Assembly: GCA_045546695.1 (NCBI GenBank)
Contig: JAZQDE010000024.1
Coordinates: forward strand, 1 to 60,155
Length of the DNA stretch: 60,155 nt
Direction of reading: 5' to 3'
DNA from: SIG424 sp045546695
GTDB taxonomy: Bacteria > Bacillota > Clostridia > UBA1212 > UBA1255
Part shown: positions 1-8,317 of the stretch, one piece after another
Layout of the letters: the number at the start of each line of letters is the position of its first letter
Numbering within the stretch: position 1 is the first letter of the stretch
Translations under genes and position numbers: made by a program
The notes under the pieces: model-generated
What the model saw: the letters and a program-made list of their open reading frames with translations, nothing else
Databases searched by the model: none
Told to the model about the DNA's origin: nothing

Positions 1-254
1 GCTTGGCCTCCGACTTTAAGTTCTCCCTCAACGAGCTCAACCCTTACGTCCATAATGCCATTTTCACGCAGAACACGCTCACACATCTGCGCGCCTGTAA
101 CGTGCGAACGACAGCTGACAAGCGAATATTTCTTAAAAGTAGACTTCATTATACCTGATATAATCAGCGATATGATAACAACAGGTAAAACGATAAAAAT
201 ATATGTTGTATATGATTCGTACCAATATGGGACATACATCAAAAAAACATTCAT
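1..254 (-). CDS. YugP-type neutral zinc metallopeptidase, N-terminal part (runs off the window)
   Basis: Translating the minus strand from ATG 254 gives an N-terminal transmembrane segment (residues ~15-35), then KSTFKKYS and a stretch beginning LTGAQ-like (VTGAQMCERVLRENGIMDVRVE). This order of a TM helix, a K..F.KYS turn and a TGA..A..iL..nGi.dV segment is typical of the membrane-anchored zinc metallopeptidases of the YugP family. The HEXXH zinc site would lie beyond the window edge and cannot be checked. An AAGGAG-type ribosome binding site lies about 12 nt upstream. An ATG at 264 is in another frame and soon hits a stop. The gene is divergent from the CotH-like gene and has its own promoter at 291-318. 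Only the first 84 residues are visible, so the family call rests on the N-terminus alone. Confidence 0.7.
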   Translation of the reverse strand, partial: MNVFLMYVPYWYESYTTYIFIVLPVVIISLIISGIMKSTFKKYSLVSCRSHVTGAQMCERVLRENGIMDVRVELVEGELKVGGQ

Positions 255-290
255 TTTTAGTCATCTCTCCTTAAGATAGTAATCCAAACA

Positions 291-318
291 ATTATACCAT
301 AGTTTTAACCATTGACAA
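291..318 (-). promoter_or_regulatory. Promoter of the YugP-like gene
   Basis: Minus-strand TTGTCA (313-318), 16-nt spacer, TATAAT (291-296) preceded by TGG, so a good extended -10. Its -35 overlaps the -35 of the divergent promoter at 312-341. Confidence 0.7.
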
Positions 319-341
319 GGAAAGAATTCATGATGTATGAT
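312..341 (+). promoter_or_regulatory. Promoter of the CotH-like gene
   Basis: TTGACA (312-317), 18-nt spacer, TATGAT (336-341), about 40 nt before the start codon at 383. The -35 is physically shared with the opposing promoter. Confidence 0.65.
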
Positions 342-382
342 AACGGAAGTAGTACTATTCTTAGAAATAAATGAGGTTTTTT

Positions 383-2653
383 ATGATTAAAAAGAGCTAT
401 TACTATATATATCTCGCTTTGTTATTTATTTTAATTGCATCCGTCGCTGCATTATCTGCAGGTTGTAATTATGACGGAGTTGTGGATCCGGTAGTCAGCG
501 ACGACCCTGTGACCCCTTACTATGCAACGCAGGAGCCCACAGGCGAACCCACCAAAGAGCCTACGGACGAACCCACCAAAGAGCCTACAGCTACACCCAC
601 TGCAGAGCCCACAGCAGAGCCTACTGCCACACCGACAGTGAAACCAACTGACGCGCCGACTGCTGTTCCGCCCTCGGCACCGTTATCCACACCTACGCCC
701 ACTGTCAAACCAACACCCACACCTACACCTACCCCCACCCCTACACCGACTCCGACTCCTACGCCCGAGTCCCTTGATGGCTGGGGTAACGAATACATTA
801 AGTTTTCGCACAAAGCCGGCTTCTATTCTGATGTTTTCACATTGACTTTAGAGTACGACAATTCTTATAAAGTATATTACACCAAAAACGGAGAAGAACC
901 CACGGCTGAAAACAAGAACCAATACACTTCAAGTGGCATCAAATTATTTTCGACCACTGCCACAACAGGCAGCAGCGACACCGTCAACGTCGTAAAGGTT
1001 GCCCTTTTCACAACTACCGGTGAAAAGATCGGAGAGACTGCCACTGCTACCTATATCATAAATAAGAAATTTACTTCTTTTGAAGACAGATATAACGATC
1101 TTGCAGTCATATCAATCACCTGCAATTACGACTCACTTTACGATCCGGCTACAGGTATTTTCTACCAGGATTCGACAAAGAGCACCTACGAGCAGAATTA
1201 TATGCAAAGGGGCCGCGAATGGGAACGCGAGTGCCACGTTGAGATGTTTGAAACAGGAGGCGACGTCGCATTTTCAGTAGATGCCGGTCTTCGTATTTTC
1301 GGAGGCACGTCAAGGAGCCTTCCCCAGAAGTCACTGAGGCTTATTGCCAGAAAAGAATACGATCCTGATAATGGTAAATTCAAGCATGCCATTTATCCGA
1401 ACCGCACAGACATAAACGGAGAAGTCATCGACCGGTATGATTCCTTCATTCTCCGTTCCGGTGGCAACGACTCTCTGTTCGGAAGTTCCAAAAGAAATAC
1501 TTTCTTCAGAGACGACCTTACAGGTATGCTTGCTGCATCCATAGACAACACCACCTCAATGTATTCACGCACTGTAGTTGTGTATATCAATGGAAAATAC
1601 TGGGGCTTTTACAATCTCCGTGATGACATGGATACTGACCATCTCGAAGAAAAATATAAGGTAAATGCTGATTCTATAGGTATTGTTACATATGGTCATG
1701 AAAATGGCGAGTGGTTCTATGACGTAGACACCGGTCCGGAAACAATGCTCGATGATTATATGAATATGATGTCTACTATTCTCGGTCTTAACATGTCATC
1801 CTCGACAGCCTTTGATCAGGCAAACAGCCTGCTTGACCTTGATAATTTCGCAAAATATATGCTTATCAATATGTATGTCAACAACAGAGACTGGCCTCAT
1901 AACAATCTGCGTGCATGGAAATATGTCGGCAAAGTCGATCCTGAAACTGAATATTCCGACGGTAGATGGCGTTTTATTGTAAAAGATACAGATTACGCAT
2001 GGGGTATCTACGATTTGCCCGGACAGACTGAAAACGTTGTTGCAACAGAGACGGCACATAATAAATCTGTTATCAACGGAACAGGCGGAGAGCTCTCACA
2101 ATTACTTGCTCATCTGCTGGATAACAGAACGTTCAGAATCATGTTTATTAATACAGCATGTGATATAGCAAACTACTACTTTTCAACCGAAAAAGTAAAT
2201 GAGCTTCTTGCATCCTTCGCACTTCTGATTGAAGATGAATATGCCTTTATGGCAACTCAGACATGGTACGGCTCATCCATTTCACAAAAGTCATACAGCA
2301 CGTGGAAAGACACAAATCTGCAGACTTTATATGATTACGCAAAGACTCGTCCCTCTGTATTCCTCGATATGATCAAAAGTAGCGTAATAGGTGCCGGCGG
2401 TCTTGCTCCTGTTGAGATTACAGTAGTCAATCCGGAACATGGTTCTGTAAAAGTAAGTACTGTTACATTGGACAAAGATACCACAAAATGGTCAAGTCAG
2501 TACTTCAGACAATTTAACGTTCCGCTTGAAATCGTACCGGAAGAAGATCATACTTATACTATTAAACTTACAGAAGGAAATGCCTCAATTGCCGCAGATG
2601 GTTTTGCTATCAAAGATGCCGCCGGTATCAAGATAACTATTACTTTCAACTAA
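383..2653 (+). CDS. CotH-kinase-like surface lipoprotein with proline/threonine linker
   Basis: A 756-residue lipoprotein. It has a signal peptide with lipobox LSAGC (Cys28), then a long TPTP/EPT linker (~40-132), a chitobiase-like C-terminal module (~137-230, containing YKVYYTKNGEEP) and a CotH-type kinase-like domain over most of the rest (KSLRL, FILRSGGND, YINGKYWGFYNLRDD, VKDTDYAWGIY). CotH proteins are atypical kinases that phosphorylate spore-coat proteins. In anaerobes, related domains occur on cell-surface and cellulosomal proteins. The linker suggests that this one projects from the membrane surface. ATG 383 is preferred over ATG 371 because GAGG at 373-376 lies inside the longer version and sits 6 nt before 383. 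The C-terminus ends in a small beta-rich module. Its substrate is unknown. Confidence 0.85.
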   Translation: MIKKSYYYIYLALLFILIASVAALSAGCNYDGVVDPVVSDDPVTPYYATQEPTGEPTKEPTDEPTKEPTATPTAEPTAEPTATPTVKPTDAPTAVPPSAPLSTPTPTVKPTPTPTPTPTPTPTPTPTPESLDGWGNEYIKFSHKAGFYSDVFTLTLEYDNSYKVYYTKNGEEPTAENKNQYTSSGIKLFSTTATTGSSDTVNVVKVALFTTTGEKIGETATATYIINKKFTSFEDRYNDLAVISITCNYDSLYDPATGIFYQDSTKSTYEQNYMQRGREWERECHVEMFETGGDVAFSVDAGLRIFGGTSRSLPQKSLRLIARKEYDPDNGKFKHAIYPNRTDINGEVIDRYDSFILRSGGNDSLFGSSKRNTFFRDDLTGMLAASIDNTTSMYSRTVVVYINGKYWGFYNLRDDMDTDHLEEKYKVNADSIGIVTYGHENGEWFYDVDTGPETMLDDYMNMMSTILGLNMSSSTAFDQANSLLDLDNFAKYMLINMYVNNRDWPHNNLRAWKYVGKVDPETEYSDGRWRFIVKDTDYAWGIYDLPGQTENVVATETAHNKSVINGTGGELSQLLAHLLDNRTFRIMFINTACDIANYYFSTEKVNELLASFALLIEDEYAFMATQTWYGSSISQKSYSTWKDTNLQTLYDYAKTRPSVFLDMIKSSVIGAGGLAPVEITVVNPEHGSVKVSTVTLDKDTTKWSSQYFRQFNVPLEIVPEEDHTYTIKLTEGNASIAADGFAIKDAAGIKITITFN
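535..770 (+). repeat. Low-complexity CCACAC/ACACCC-rich coding repeat
   Basis: A run of imperfect hexanucleotide and dodecanucleotide units encodes GEPTKEPT-, EPTAEPTATPT- and TPTPTP-type stretches of the CotH-like lipoprotein. Repeats of this kind can change length by slippage. Here the units are multiples of three, so length changes would keep the frame. Confidence 0.8.
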
Positions 2654-2660
2654 TTGGCAC

Positions 2661-2689
2661 TTGACATTTCGGGTAAAAAAATGTATCTT
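2661..2689 (+). promoter_or_regulatory. Promoter of the flavodoxin/methyltransferase pair
   Basis: TTGACA (2661-2666), 17-nt spacer, TATCTT (2684-2689), ~55 nt before the start codon at 2744. Confidence 0.65.
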
Positions 2690-2743
2690 TAGGAATAACA
2701 GTATCCTTATGTATTTATCTTTGAAAGGGGTTACATTACATAT

Positions 2744-3298
2744 ATGAAAAAGTTAGTTTTATATACTACAGTAGATGGAAATACAGAAGCTGTTGCTATG
2801 AAGATTGCCGAGAAGATCGGTGCTGATACAGCAGGTCTCGTAAGATGCAGCAAAGTTAAAGCATTTGGTTTCTTTAACAACCTCAAGCTCCGTTTTGAGG
2901 TTATGTTCAAAAGAAAGCCCGACATCTTCCCCTTTAAATGGGACCCAAGAGACTATGACGTTATTTTCATCGGTACTCCCGTATGGTACGATTCATATAA
3001 CCCTGTTTACAACACGCTTTTCAACGTTATCAAAGTATACGACAGAAAGGTTGCTCTCTTCTCAACAGGTATGAAAGAAGACTCTACAGCTCTTTCAAAA
3101 ATGATTAAGTCATGGCTCACAGATTCAGTTGTACTTGATACAAAGCATTGTGTAGAGCCTATCTTCCAGGAAGATGACGCTGAGTGCGAGCGTATTCTCG
3201 AAGACATGGCACAGTGGGCTGAAGGCATTTGTGAGACAGCAGAGAAGATGATCGAACAAGAAGAGTTCGAAAGAAGAAAGACTATTTACAAATATTAA
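2744..3298 (+). CDS. Flavodoxin-domain protein
   Basis: 184 residues. It starts KKLVLYTTVDGNTEAVAMKI, the first beta strand and phosphate-binding loop (T/S-x-x-G-N-T) of the flavodoxin fold that binds the FMN phosphate. The central IFIGTPVWYDSYNPVYN matches the second FMN loop of the flavodoxin/menaquinone-dependent protoporphyrinogen oxidase group. The family carries electrons or binds FMN; the partner is not visible. AAAGGGG lies ~15 nt upstream. The next gene starts 3 nt after the stop, so the two are probably co-transcribed. The C-terminal tail is charged (EEFERRKTIYKY). Confidence 0.8.
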   Translation: MKKLVLYTTVDGNTEAVAMKIAEKIGADTAGLVRCSKVKAFGFFNNLKLRFEVMFKRKPDIFPFKWDPRDYDVIFIGTPVWYDSYNPVYNTLFNVIKVYDRKVALFSTGMKEDSTALSKMIKSWLTDSVVLDTKHCVEPIFQEDDAECERILEDMAQWAEGICETAEKMIEQEEFERRKTIYKY

Positions 3299-3301
3299 GA
3301 T

Positions 3302-4135
3302 ATGTCCATTATCACTTCAGGTATAGCTTCAGACGAAGTAAAATATGTACGTAATTTATTGGCTAACAAATCACAGGGATCGCTTTATAGCGAGTCCTGT
3401 GGTTTTGCTTTTGCATGCGAAGGCCTGTGGGCAGCAGACAAGCTTATTGAAAGTGGCCTTAAGGTTACGCATTTTTTTGTAAACAGCGAAATTGACTACA
3501 TGTCAGAGCCTCAATGTGTAAGAATGATTGATTACGCAGACAAGACTTATGCAATATCGCGAAAGGCATGCGCAAAGATCAGCGAGCGCGACGGAGCAGA
3601 CGATTACTTTATCGTGGCACTTCTTCCCCGCCTCACACTCTCGGATATTGAGCTTAAAGACAACATGGTAATATCTATCCTCGACGGACTTGAGCAGCCC
3701 GGTAACATCGGTGCAATATTAAGGTCCATTGATTGTGCAGGTGGCAGCTGTTGCATCACAACGCACAAACGTGTAAAGCCAACACACAGCAGACTTATCC
3801 GTTCTTCTCTCGGTGCCGCATTTACAATGCCACATATAGAGGCTGATTATGACGAGCTGACAAAATGGCTTATTGACAATAATTTCAAAGTAATACTGAC
3901 AGATCTTACCGCAAAGATTCCGTATTATGAAGCAGATTACTCAGGACGGATCGCCATAGTCTCCGGCAATGAATACGGCGGCATCAGCGCGTCATGGCGC
4001 GACCTCCCTAACGCAGTACCGATTATTATTCCTATGCTCGGCTCGTGCGAATCACTCAATGTCGGCTTTGCTACAACGCTCGTTGCATACGAAGCAGGCC
4101 TGCGCCAGCACCTTGGTAAAAACACACTTAAATAA
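3302..4135 (+). CDS. TrmH/SpoU-family RNA 2'-O-methyltransferase
   Basis: 277 residues. The N-terminal substrate-recognition region (1-~110) is followed by a SPOUT knot domain with all three family motifs: LEQPGNIGAILRS (motif 1), IAIVSGNEYGGIS (motif 2) and IIIPMLGSCESLNVGFATTLVAYEA (motif 3, AdoMet-binding knot). The family uses AdoMet to methylate ribose 2'-hydroxyls in rRNA or tRNA. The exact nucleotide cannot be told from sequence. The gene follows the flavodoxin gene by 3 nt and ends just before a hairpin terminator that lies inside the 3' end of the convergent CotS-like gene. Confidence 0.88.
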   Translation: MSIITSGIASDEVKYVRNLLANKSQGSLYSESCGFAFACEGLWAADKLIESGLKVTHFFVNSEIDYMSEPQCVRMIDYADKTYAISRKACAKISERDGADDYFIVALLPRLTLSDIELKDNMVISILDGLEQPGNIGAILRSIDCAGGSCCITTHKRVKPTHSRLIRSSLGAAFTMPHIEADYDELTKWLIDNNFKVILTDLTAKIPYYEADYSGRIAIVSGNEYGGISASWRDLPNAVPIIIPMLGSCESLNVGFATTLVAYEAGLRQHLGKNTLK

Positions 4136-4137
4136 TT

Positions 4138-5169
4138 TTATAAAGACTTTACGACGGCTTCAACGCCGTCTTTTTCATTTTCTATCTCCGAAAGCTTCTT
4201 AAGACAACTCTTTTCGCACCACGTTTTGCGACTGTTATAGTATATATTTACAATCCGCCACAGCTTCTGCGGATATTCGAGAACAATCTTCAGGATGTTA
4301 ATATCTGCCTGCGTAAGATTCCTGTATCTGGTATAGCTGCCAAGAATCGAATTGGCTGCCTGCGCAGACCAACCGCACTTGCGCATTCTGCGTTTGATAA
4401 GATTCGCTATATCTAACACCGGCAGGTCTATTACACAACTACTGAAATCAACAATCCCTGTTTCCGATATTTTTTGTGAAAAAATAACATTATGCGGTGC
4501 AAATTCTTTGTGGCAGATTGTACCTCTCAGCGTGTAAAAAGTTACCAGCTCGTTATACCCGGATTTTTCCAGCTCGTAGCACAGAGCTTCTGCCTTTTCA
4601 CAGTAATAATCTGCTATGGCGATATACTCATAATCAAAATAATTGTTATTCCGCCTGGCAATCTTCTTATAGCGTTTAAGCTCCTGTGACCGGTGAAAAT
4701 AAAGCTGAGGTAAATTACCAAGCTCTTTACGAAGATATTTTGTTACGTCGTCTTCCTTATTTTCTTCTCCGAGCGCTTCATTGAACTCATTCATATAAGA
4801 AAGGGCCTTTTGCTTTGTAAAACCCTCTGCTGCTTTATGCATATTGGCAAGAGCCGCAGCGCACTGTCGCACATCCTGCATATTCTCGACGTTTCCTTCC
4901 CTGCCTGTGACCTGATTCGTCAGATAGTACGTTCTGTTTTCATACACAAGCGGCTCAGGGCATAAAGGATATGGAATATTTCTGAAATGATTATTTTCCA
5001 GATATTTCAAGGCGGAAAGTGTGAAAAGATTCCTCCCCGTTGGTGCGGGATAATATTTGAATCTATAAAGCCTGCCATTGTGACCTGTAAAAACTATATC
5101 ATCCTGTATGTAATTTATTTCCTCGGCCTCTATTCCGGAATGCTCTTTTATTGCACATCGTAATTCCAT
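4138..5169 (-). CDS. CotS-like spore-coat protein of the aminoglycoside phosphotransferase fold
   Basis: 343 residues with the layout of the CotS/YutH group. The N-terminal lobe (~1-95, YRFKYYPAPTG, YYLTNQVTGREG) is followed by a helical lobe with HKEFAPHN (220-227) in place of the usual kinase H-x-D-x-x-x-x-N loop and GIVDFSS (238-244) in the DFG-like place. The catalytic Asp position carries Glu, so activity is doubtful. CotS-type proteins sit in the inner spore coat of Bacillus. The SD GAAGGGG is 6 nt before ATG 5169 and lies inside the downstream arm of the hairpin at 5171-5220. The gene is downstream of lepB on the same strand, 63 nt away. An alternative is a choline-kinase-like enzyme. 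Confidence 0.75.
   Translation of the reverse strand: MELRCAIKEHSGIEAEEINYIQDDIVFTGHNGRLYRFKYYPAPTGRNLFTLSALKYLENNHFRNIPYPLCPEPLVYENRTYYLTNQVTGREGNVENMQDVRQCAAALANMHKAAEGFTKQKALSYMNEFNEALGEENKEDDVTKYLRKELGNLPQLYFHRSQELKRYKKIARRNNNYFDYEYIAIADYYCEKAEALCYELEKSGYNELVTFYTLRGTICHKEFAPHNVIFSQKISETGIVDFSSCVIDLPVLDIANLIKRRMRKCGWSAQAANSILGSYTRYRNLTQADINILKIVLEYPQKLWRIVNIYYNSRKTWCEKSCLKKLSEIENEKDGVEAVVKSL
4153..4175 (+). terminator. Rho-independent terminator of the flavodoxin-methyltransferase operon
   Basis: GACGGC, 6-nt loop, GCCGTC followed by five T. It lies 18 nt past the methyltransferase stop and inside the last codons of the convergent CotS-like gene. Confidence 0.8.
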
Positions 5170-5170
5170 A

Positions 5171-5220
5171 AAAAACCCCTTCCGATTTTTATAATGATAT
5201 AAAAATATATGAAGGGTTTT
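5171..5220 (-). terminator. Hairpin between lepB and the CotS-like gene, overlapping its ribosome binding site
   Basis: Minus strand: AAAACCCTTC pairs with GAAGGGGTTTT, with an inner AT-rich stem ATTTTTATA/TATAAAAAT. The T-run continues into the region just before ATG 5169, so the structure could end lepB transcripts and also hide the SD of the next gene. Confidence 0.6.
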
Positions 5221-5232
5221 TTCATTTTATTA

Positions 5233-6186
5233 TTACATTTTCCAGACTTTACCAAGAATCTGATATATAGGAATCGGCCCTACGTTACGGCTGTCTTTAC
5301 TTACGTTTCTATTGTCACCCATACAAAAGACTGTACCTTCTTCTACTGTAAACGATGTTTCCGGATAATTCATTACTTTCTGTGTCATCAGATAATCTTC
5401 TTCAACAAGCTCGCCGTTCCTGTAGAATTTATTGTCTTTGAACTCGACATAGTCCCCGGCGACTGCAACGACTCTCTTTATCCAGCATGTGTCAGCCTTA
5501 CTCTCCTCCTCATCAGAATCGAACAAATCAGTTATGGCATTTTGTGTAAGGACCTGCCCGACCATATAGAAAAAGCCGGGACTTTCTTCCAGATCAATAT
5601 CAATAACAACAATGTCGCCTATCTCAGGTTCTCCGAAGAAATACGGCAGCTTCGTTGTGTATACTACGTCATCTTCGTACAAAGTCGGCTCCATAGAGCT
5701 ACCATATACTACATTTTTACGGTGGACATATACGTTTACAAATATTATAGCAAAGAAAATAGTAACAAAAGCGCCTACAAATATGGCTATACGGGACACT
5801 ATTTTAATTGTCTTATTTTTTTTTTGATATTCTTGTTTTTCGATAATTACGTCTTCTGTGTCGTCAGCATCGTCAGCAAAAAGAGTCTCATCAGTCTTTT
5901 GTCTGATATCATGTCTATAAGAGCGCAACTCCATTTCGATGTTATCTTCTACGGCATCCTCACGCACCTGGCCACCTCTGTAATCGCCAAACGAAATATC
6001 AGGAATATTTATCTCTTCAGGTTCTACATCCGGTATATACTTTTCAACAATATAGCCCTTGGCTATCGCTGTGAAATGTTCCGTCTCAAAGATATGCTCG
6101 CCAGAATCTTCTGCGCGGCGTCTTAAGCTCATATGAACAATCTCAAAATCGCTGTCATTATTCAATTGTTCATTGTAATTATCCAA
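5233..6186 (-). CDS. lepB: Signal peptidase I with a long acidic cytoplasmic N-terminus
   Basis: S26 signal peptidase that cleaves signal peptides on the outer face of the membrane. With start TTG 6186 it has 317 residues: an acidic cytoplasmic region (1-~122), one TM helix (~129-153), the catalytic loop GSSMEPTL with Ser164, WIKRVVAVAGD with the general base Lys237, and the C-terminal GDNRNVSKDSRNVG box. Typical Gram-positive SipS-like enzymes lack such a long N-terminal region. The frame is open up to ATG 6255, but a good promoter (TTGTAT/TATAAT at 6224-6251) lies inside that stretch, so translation must begin downstream. TTG 6186 (GAGTGG upstream) or ATG 6132 are the candidates. The exact start is uncertain. 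Confidence 0.88.
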   Translation of the reverse strand: MDNYNEQLNNDSDFEIVHMSLRRRAEDSGEHIFETEHFTAIAKGYIVEKYIPDVEPEEINIPDISFGDYRGGQVREDAVEDNIEMELRSYRHDIRQKTDETLFADDADDTEDVIIEKQEYQKKNKTIKIVSRIAIFVGAFVTIFFAIIFVNVYVHRKNVVYGSSMEPTLYEDDVVYTTKLPYFFGEPEIGDIVVIDIDLEESPGFFYMVGQVLTQNAITDLFDSDEEESKADTCWIKRVVAVAGDYVEFKDNKFYRNGELVEEDYLMTQKVMNYPETSFTVEEGTVFCMGDNRNVSKDSRNVGPIPIYQILGKVWKM

Positions 6187-6223
6187 GCACACCACTCGAT
6201 TCTTAATATTTTTTATATAAAGT

Positions 6224-6251
6224 ATTATAATAAATTTATCAGAAAATACAA
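6224..6251 (-). promoter_or_regulatory. Promoter of lepB
   Basis: Minus-strand TTGTAT (6246-6251), 16-nt spacer, TATAAT (6224-6229). It rules out the upstream ATG at 6255 as start. Confidence 0.7.
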
Positions 6252-6323
6252 GCAAATCTGTTTATTCATCTTTTCTTTTGTGTTAATATACTTGCGTACT
6301 TTTTTTAAGGAGTAATTATTAAA

Positions 6324-6884
6324 ATGAGTAAAGCTAAAAATATTCTTAAATTGTTTCTTGCTTTTCTTAAGATAGGCGGTTTTACGTTCGGCGGCGGATA
6401 CGCTATGATTCCGCTTATCCAGAAAGAAGCCGTTGAAAAGCAAGGCTGGGTCACGGACGATGATATTCTTGAGATTCTGGCAATCGCCGAGTCTACGCCG
6501 GGACCGATTGCAATAAATTCAGCTACATTTATAGGTTATAAAGTCGCAGGCGTGCTTGGTTCTGCGGCGGCAACATTCGGAGTTGTGCTCCCATCTTTTG
6601 TAATCATCAGCATTATCGCAAGAGTTCTTACAGAATTCAGCCACTTAAAGCCTGTTGAATACGCTTTCTGGGGTATCAGAGCCGGCGTTATCGGTCTCGT
6701 TATTAAAGCGGTTTACACGATGTTCAAGAAGGCAAAGAAAAATATTCTCGCTTACGTAGTTATGCTGCTGGCGTTTGTCTGCGTGGCAATATTTGACATT
6801 CACGTACTTATTGTAATTGCATCCTGCGCCGTAATCGGCCTGATTTATTCTCTTACTCTCGGTAAAAAGGAGGCGTCATTATGA
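6324..6884 (+). CDS. Chromate-type transporter, N-terminal half-protein
   Basis: 186 residues. It is a single CHR-domain protein with GGFTFGGGYAMIPLI near the N-terminus and AESTPGPIAINSATFIGY, the conserved motifs of the CHR family, plus about five hydrophobic segments. In short-chain CHR systems two half-size proteins encoded in tandem together replace one full-length ChrA antiporter. The family is named for chromate export, but many members have no proven substrate, so transport of another oxyanion is possible. AAGGAG precedes the start. The stop overlaps the next ATG as ATGA at 6881-6884, indicating coupled translation with its partner. Confidence 0.9.
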   Translation: MSKAKNILKLFLAFLKIGGFTFGGGYAMIPLIQKEAVEKQGWVTDDDILEILAIAESTPGPIAINSATFIGYKVAGVLGSAAATFGVVLPSFVIISIIARVLTEFSHLKPVEYAFWGIRAGVIGLVIKAVYTMFKKAKKNILAYVVMLLAFVCVAIFDIHVLIVIASCAVIGLIYSLTLGKKEASL

Positions 6885-7462
6885 TTTATCTTGAATTACT
6901 CTGGACTTTCTTCAAAATAGGCCTTTTTACCTTTGGTGGCGGATATGCGATGCTTCCTCTTATTCAGGAAGAGGTACTTGCGCATGGCTGGATGACAAGC
7001 GAGCAGCTCATCGACTTTGTTGCTGTCAGCGAGAGTACACCCGGTCCGTTTGCAATCAACATCGCAACGTACGTCGGAACTGAAATGGGCGGCGGCTTCT
7101 GGGGCGGTCTGCTCGGCGCTTTTTGTGCTACACTCGGCGTTGTTCTTCCGTCTTTTATCATCATCTTAATCGTTGCGACATGCTTTGAAAAATTCAAGAA
7201 AAACAGAATTGTTTCAGGCTGTATGACAGGTCTCAAGCCTGCCGTTATCGGCCTTATCGCAGCAGCCGTTATTTCTATGTCACATACTGTATTATTCCCA
7301 AACGGCGTGAGCTTTGACGTTTTCAAGGAGCTTGAATTCTATATTCTGGCAGGCATCGCGCTCGTCATGGCTTTCCTGGCGATAAAAAAGGTCCACCCCA
7401 TATTGATTATCTGCATGTCAGCAGTCGTCGGCATCGGAGTCGGCTACATTATCGGTCTGTAG
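6881..7462 (+). CDS. Chromate-type transporter, C-terminal half-protein
   Basis: 193 residues. This second CHR domain is homologous to the preceding gene: LFTFGGGYAMLPLIQEEVL and SESTPGPFAINIATYVGTEMGG. It has a glycine-rich second helix and about six membrane segments, ending in a C-terminal hydrophobic helix. It overlaps its partner by 4 nt, so the two are probably made in equal amounts and form a heterodimer with inverted topologies, as inferred for other split CHR pairs. No regulator of the ChrR/PadR type lies next to it. Confidence 0.9.
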   Translation: MIYLELLWTFFKIGLFTFGGGYAMLPLIQEEVLAHGWMTSEQLIDFVAVSESTPGPFAINIATYVGTEMGGGFWGGLLGAFCATLGVVLPSFIIILIVATCFEKFKKNRIVSGCMTGLKPAVIGLIAAAVISMSHTVLFPNGVSFDVFKELEFYILAGIALVMAFLAIKKVHPILIICMSAVVGIGVGYIIGL

Positions 7463-7471
7463 CATTTGGTT

Positions 7472-7500
7472 TTGCTTTTCACCGTGCATTATGGTATTCT
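7472..7500 (+). promoter_or_regulatory. Probable promoter of coaX
   Basis: TTGCTT (7472-7477), 17-nt spacer, TATTCT (7495-7500), ~30 nt before ATG 7532. Confidence 0.5.
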
Positions 7501-7531
7501 AAAATAAATCTGACGAAAGTAAGGTGTTTTT

Positions 7532-8308
7532 ATGGTTTTAACGATTGACGTTGGTAACAGTAATATTGTACTGGGTGTTTTTGAAAATGATGATATAAAG
7601 TTCATTGCGCGCATGTCTACAGTCCATAATTTTACAACTGATGAGATTGCTGCAAACCTTTACTCCGTGCTTAACGTTCACAACACTGATTTTACGCAAA
7701 TCCATGGTGCGATTATATCGTCCGTTGTGCCGCAGCTTACTTCTGCGCTGTCGGCAGCGGTGAAAACGATTACAGGTGTGACACCGCTCGTTGTCGGCCC
7801 CGGCATGAAAACGGGCATCAATATTAAAATAGACAATCCGGCTCAATTAGGTAGCGACCTGCTCGTTGACGGTGTCGCTGCCAGCGCACTTTATCCGAAG
7901 CCGGTTATTATTGCCGATATGGGCACTGCGACCACACTCACCGTGGTGGATGCGAACAACAATCTTCTCGGCGGCGCTATCTGCCCCGGCGTGCGCACAT
8001 CTCTTAACGCTCTTATTGAAAAAACTGCACAGCTTCCGCAGATCAATCTTGAGTCCCCTAAAAAAGTAATCGGAACGAACACTGTTGATTGTATCCGTTC
8101 CGGTGTAATTTTTGGTAATGCCTGTATGCTCGACGGTATGATTGACAGAATCGAAGCACAGCTTGGCCAGAAATGTTTTGTTGTTGCAACGGGCGGCCTT
8201 TCTGATGAGATCTGCAAGCAGACGAGACATCACGTAGAGCACAACCCTACCCTGCTGATACAGGGACTTTATATCTTATACAAGAAAAATACTCATGTGA
8301 AAGAATAA
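7532..8308 (+). CDS. coaX: Type III pantothenate kinase
   Basis: 258 residues, the usual length for CoaX. It shows the ASKHA-fold signature at the N-terminus (MVLTIDVGNSNIVLGVF), DMGTATTLTVVD around residues 129-140, GGAICPGVRTS and VVATGGLS near the end. It phosphorylates pantothenate to 4'-phosphopantothenate, the first step of CoA synthesis, and unlike type I enzymes is not inhibited by CoA. It needs a monovalent cation. It is convergent with the pantothenate-type ECF substrate protein, with only 9 nt between the stops, so uptake and first phosphorylation of vitamin B5 are encoded side by side. Confidence 0.95.
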   Translation: MVLTIDVGNSNIVLGVFENDDIKFIARMSTVHNFTTDEIAANLYSVLNVHNTDFTQIHGAIISSVVPQLTSALSAAVKTITGVTPLVVGPGMKTGINIKIDNPAQLGSDLLVDGVAASALYPKPVIIADMGTATTLTVVDANNNLLGGAICPGVRTSLNALIEKTAQLPQINLESPKKVIGTNTVDCIRSGVIFGNACMLDGMIDRIEAQLGQKCFVVATGGLSDEICKQTRHHVEHNPTLLIQGLYILYKKNTHVKE

Positions 8309-8317
8309 CATCCGGCT

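Noticed and set aside
520..813. Valine/glycine-repeat ORF antisense to the CotH-like linker
   Set aside because: It is the complement of the TPTP-encoding repeat; no ribosome binding site.
5209..6126. 305-codon plus-strand ORF over lepB
   Set aside because: Antisense shadow of a well-supported signal peptidase; composition rich in Tyr/Phe/Cys, no ribosome binding site.
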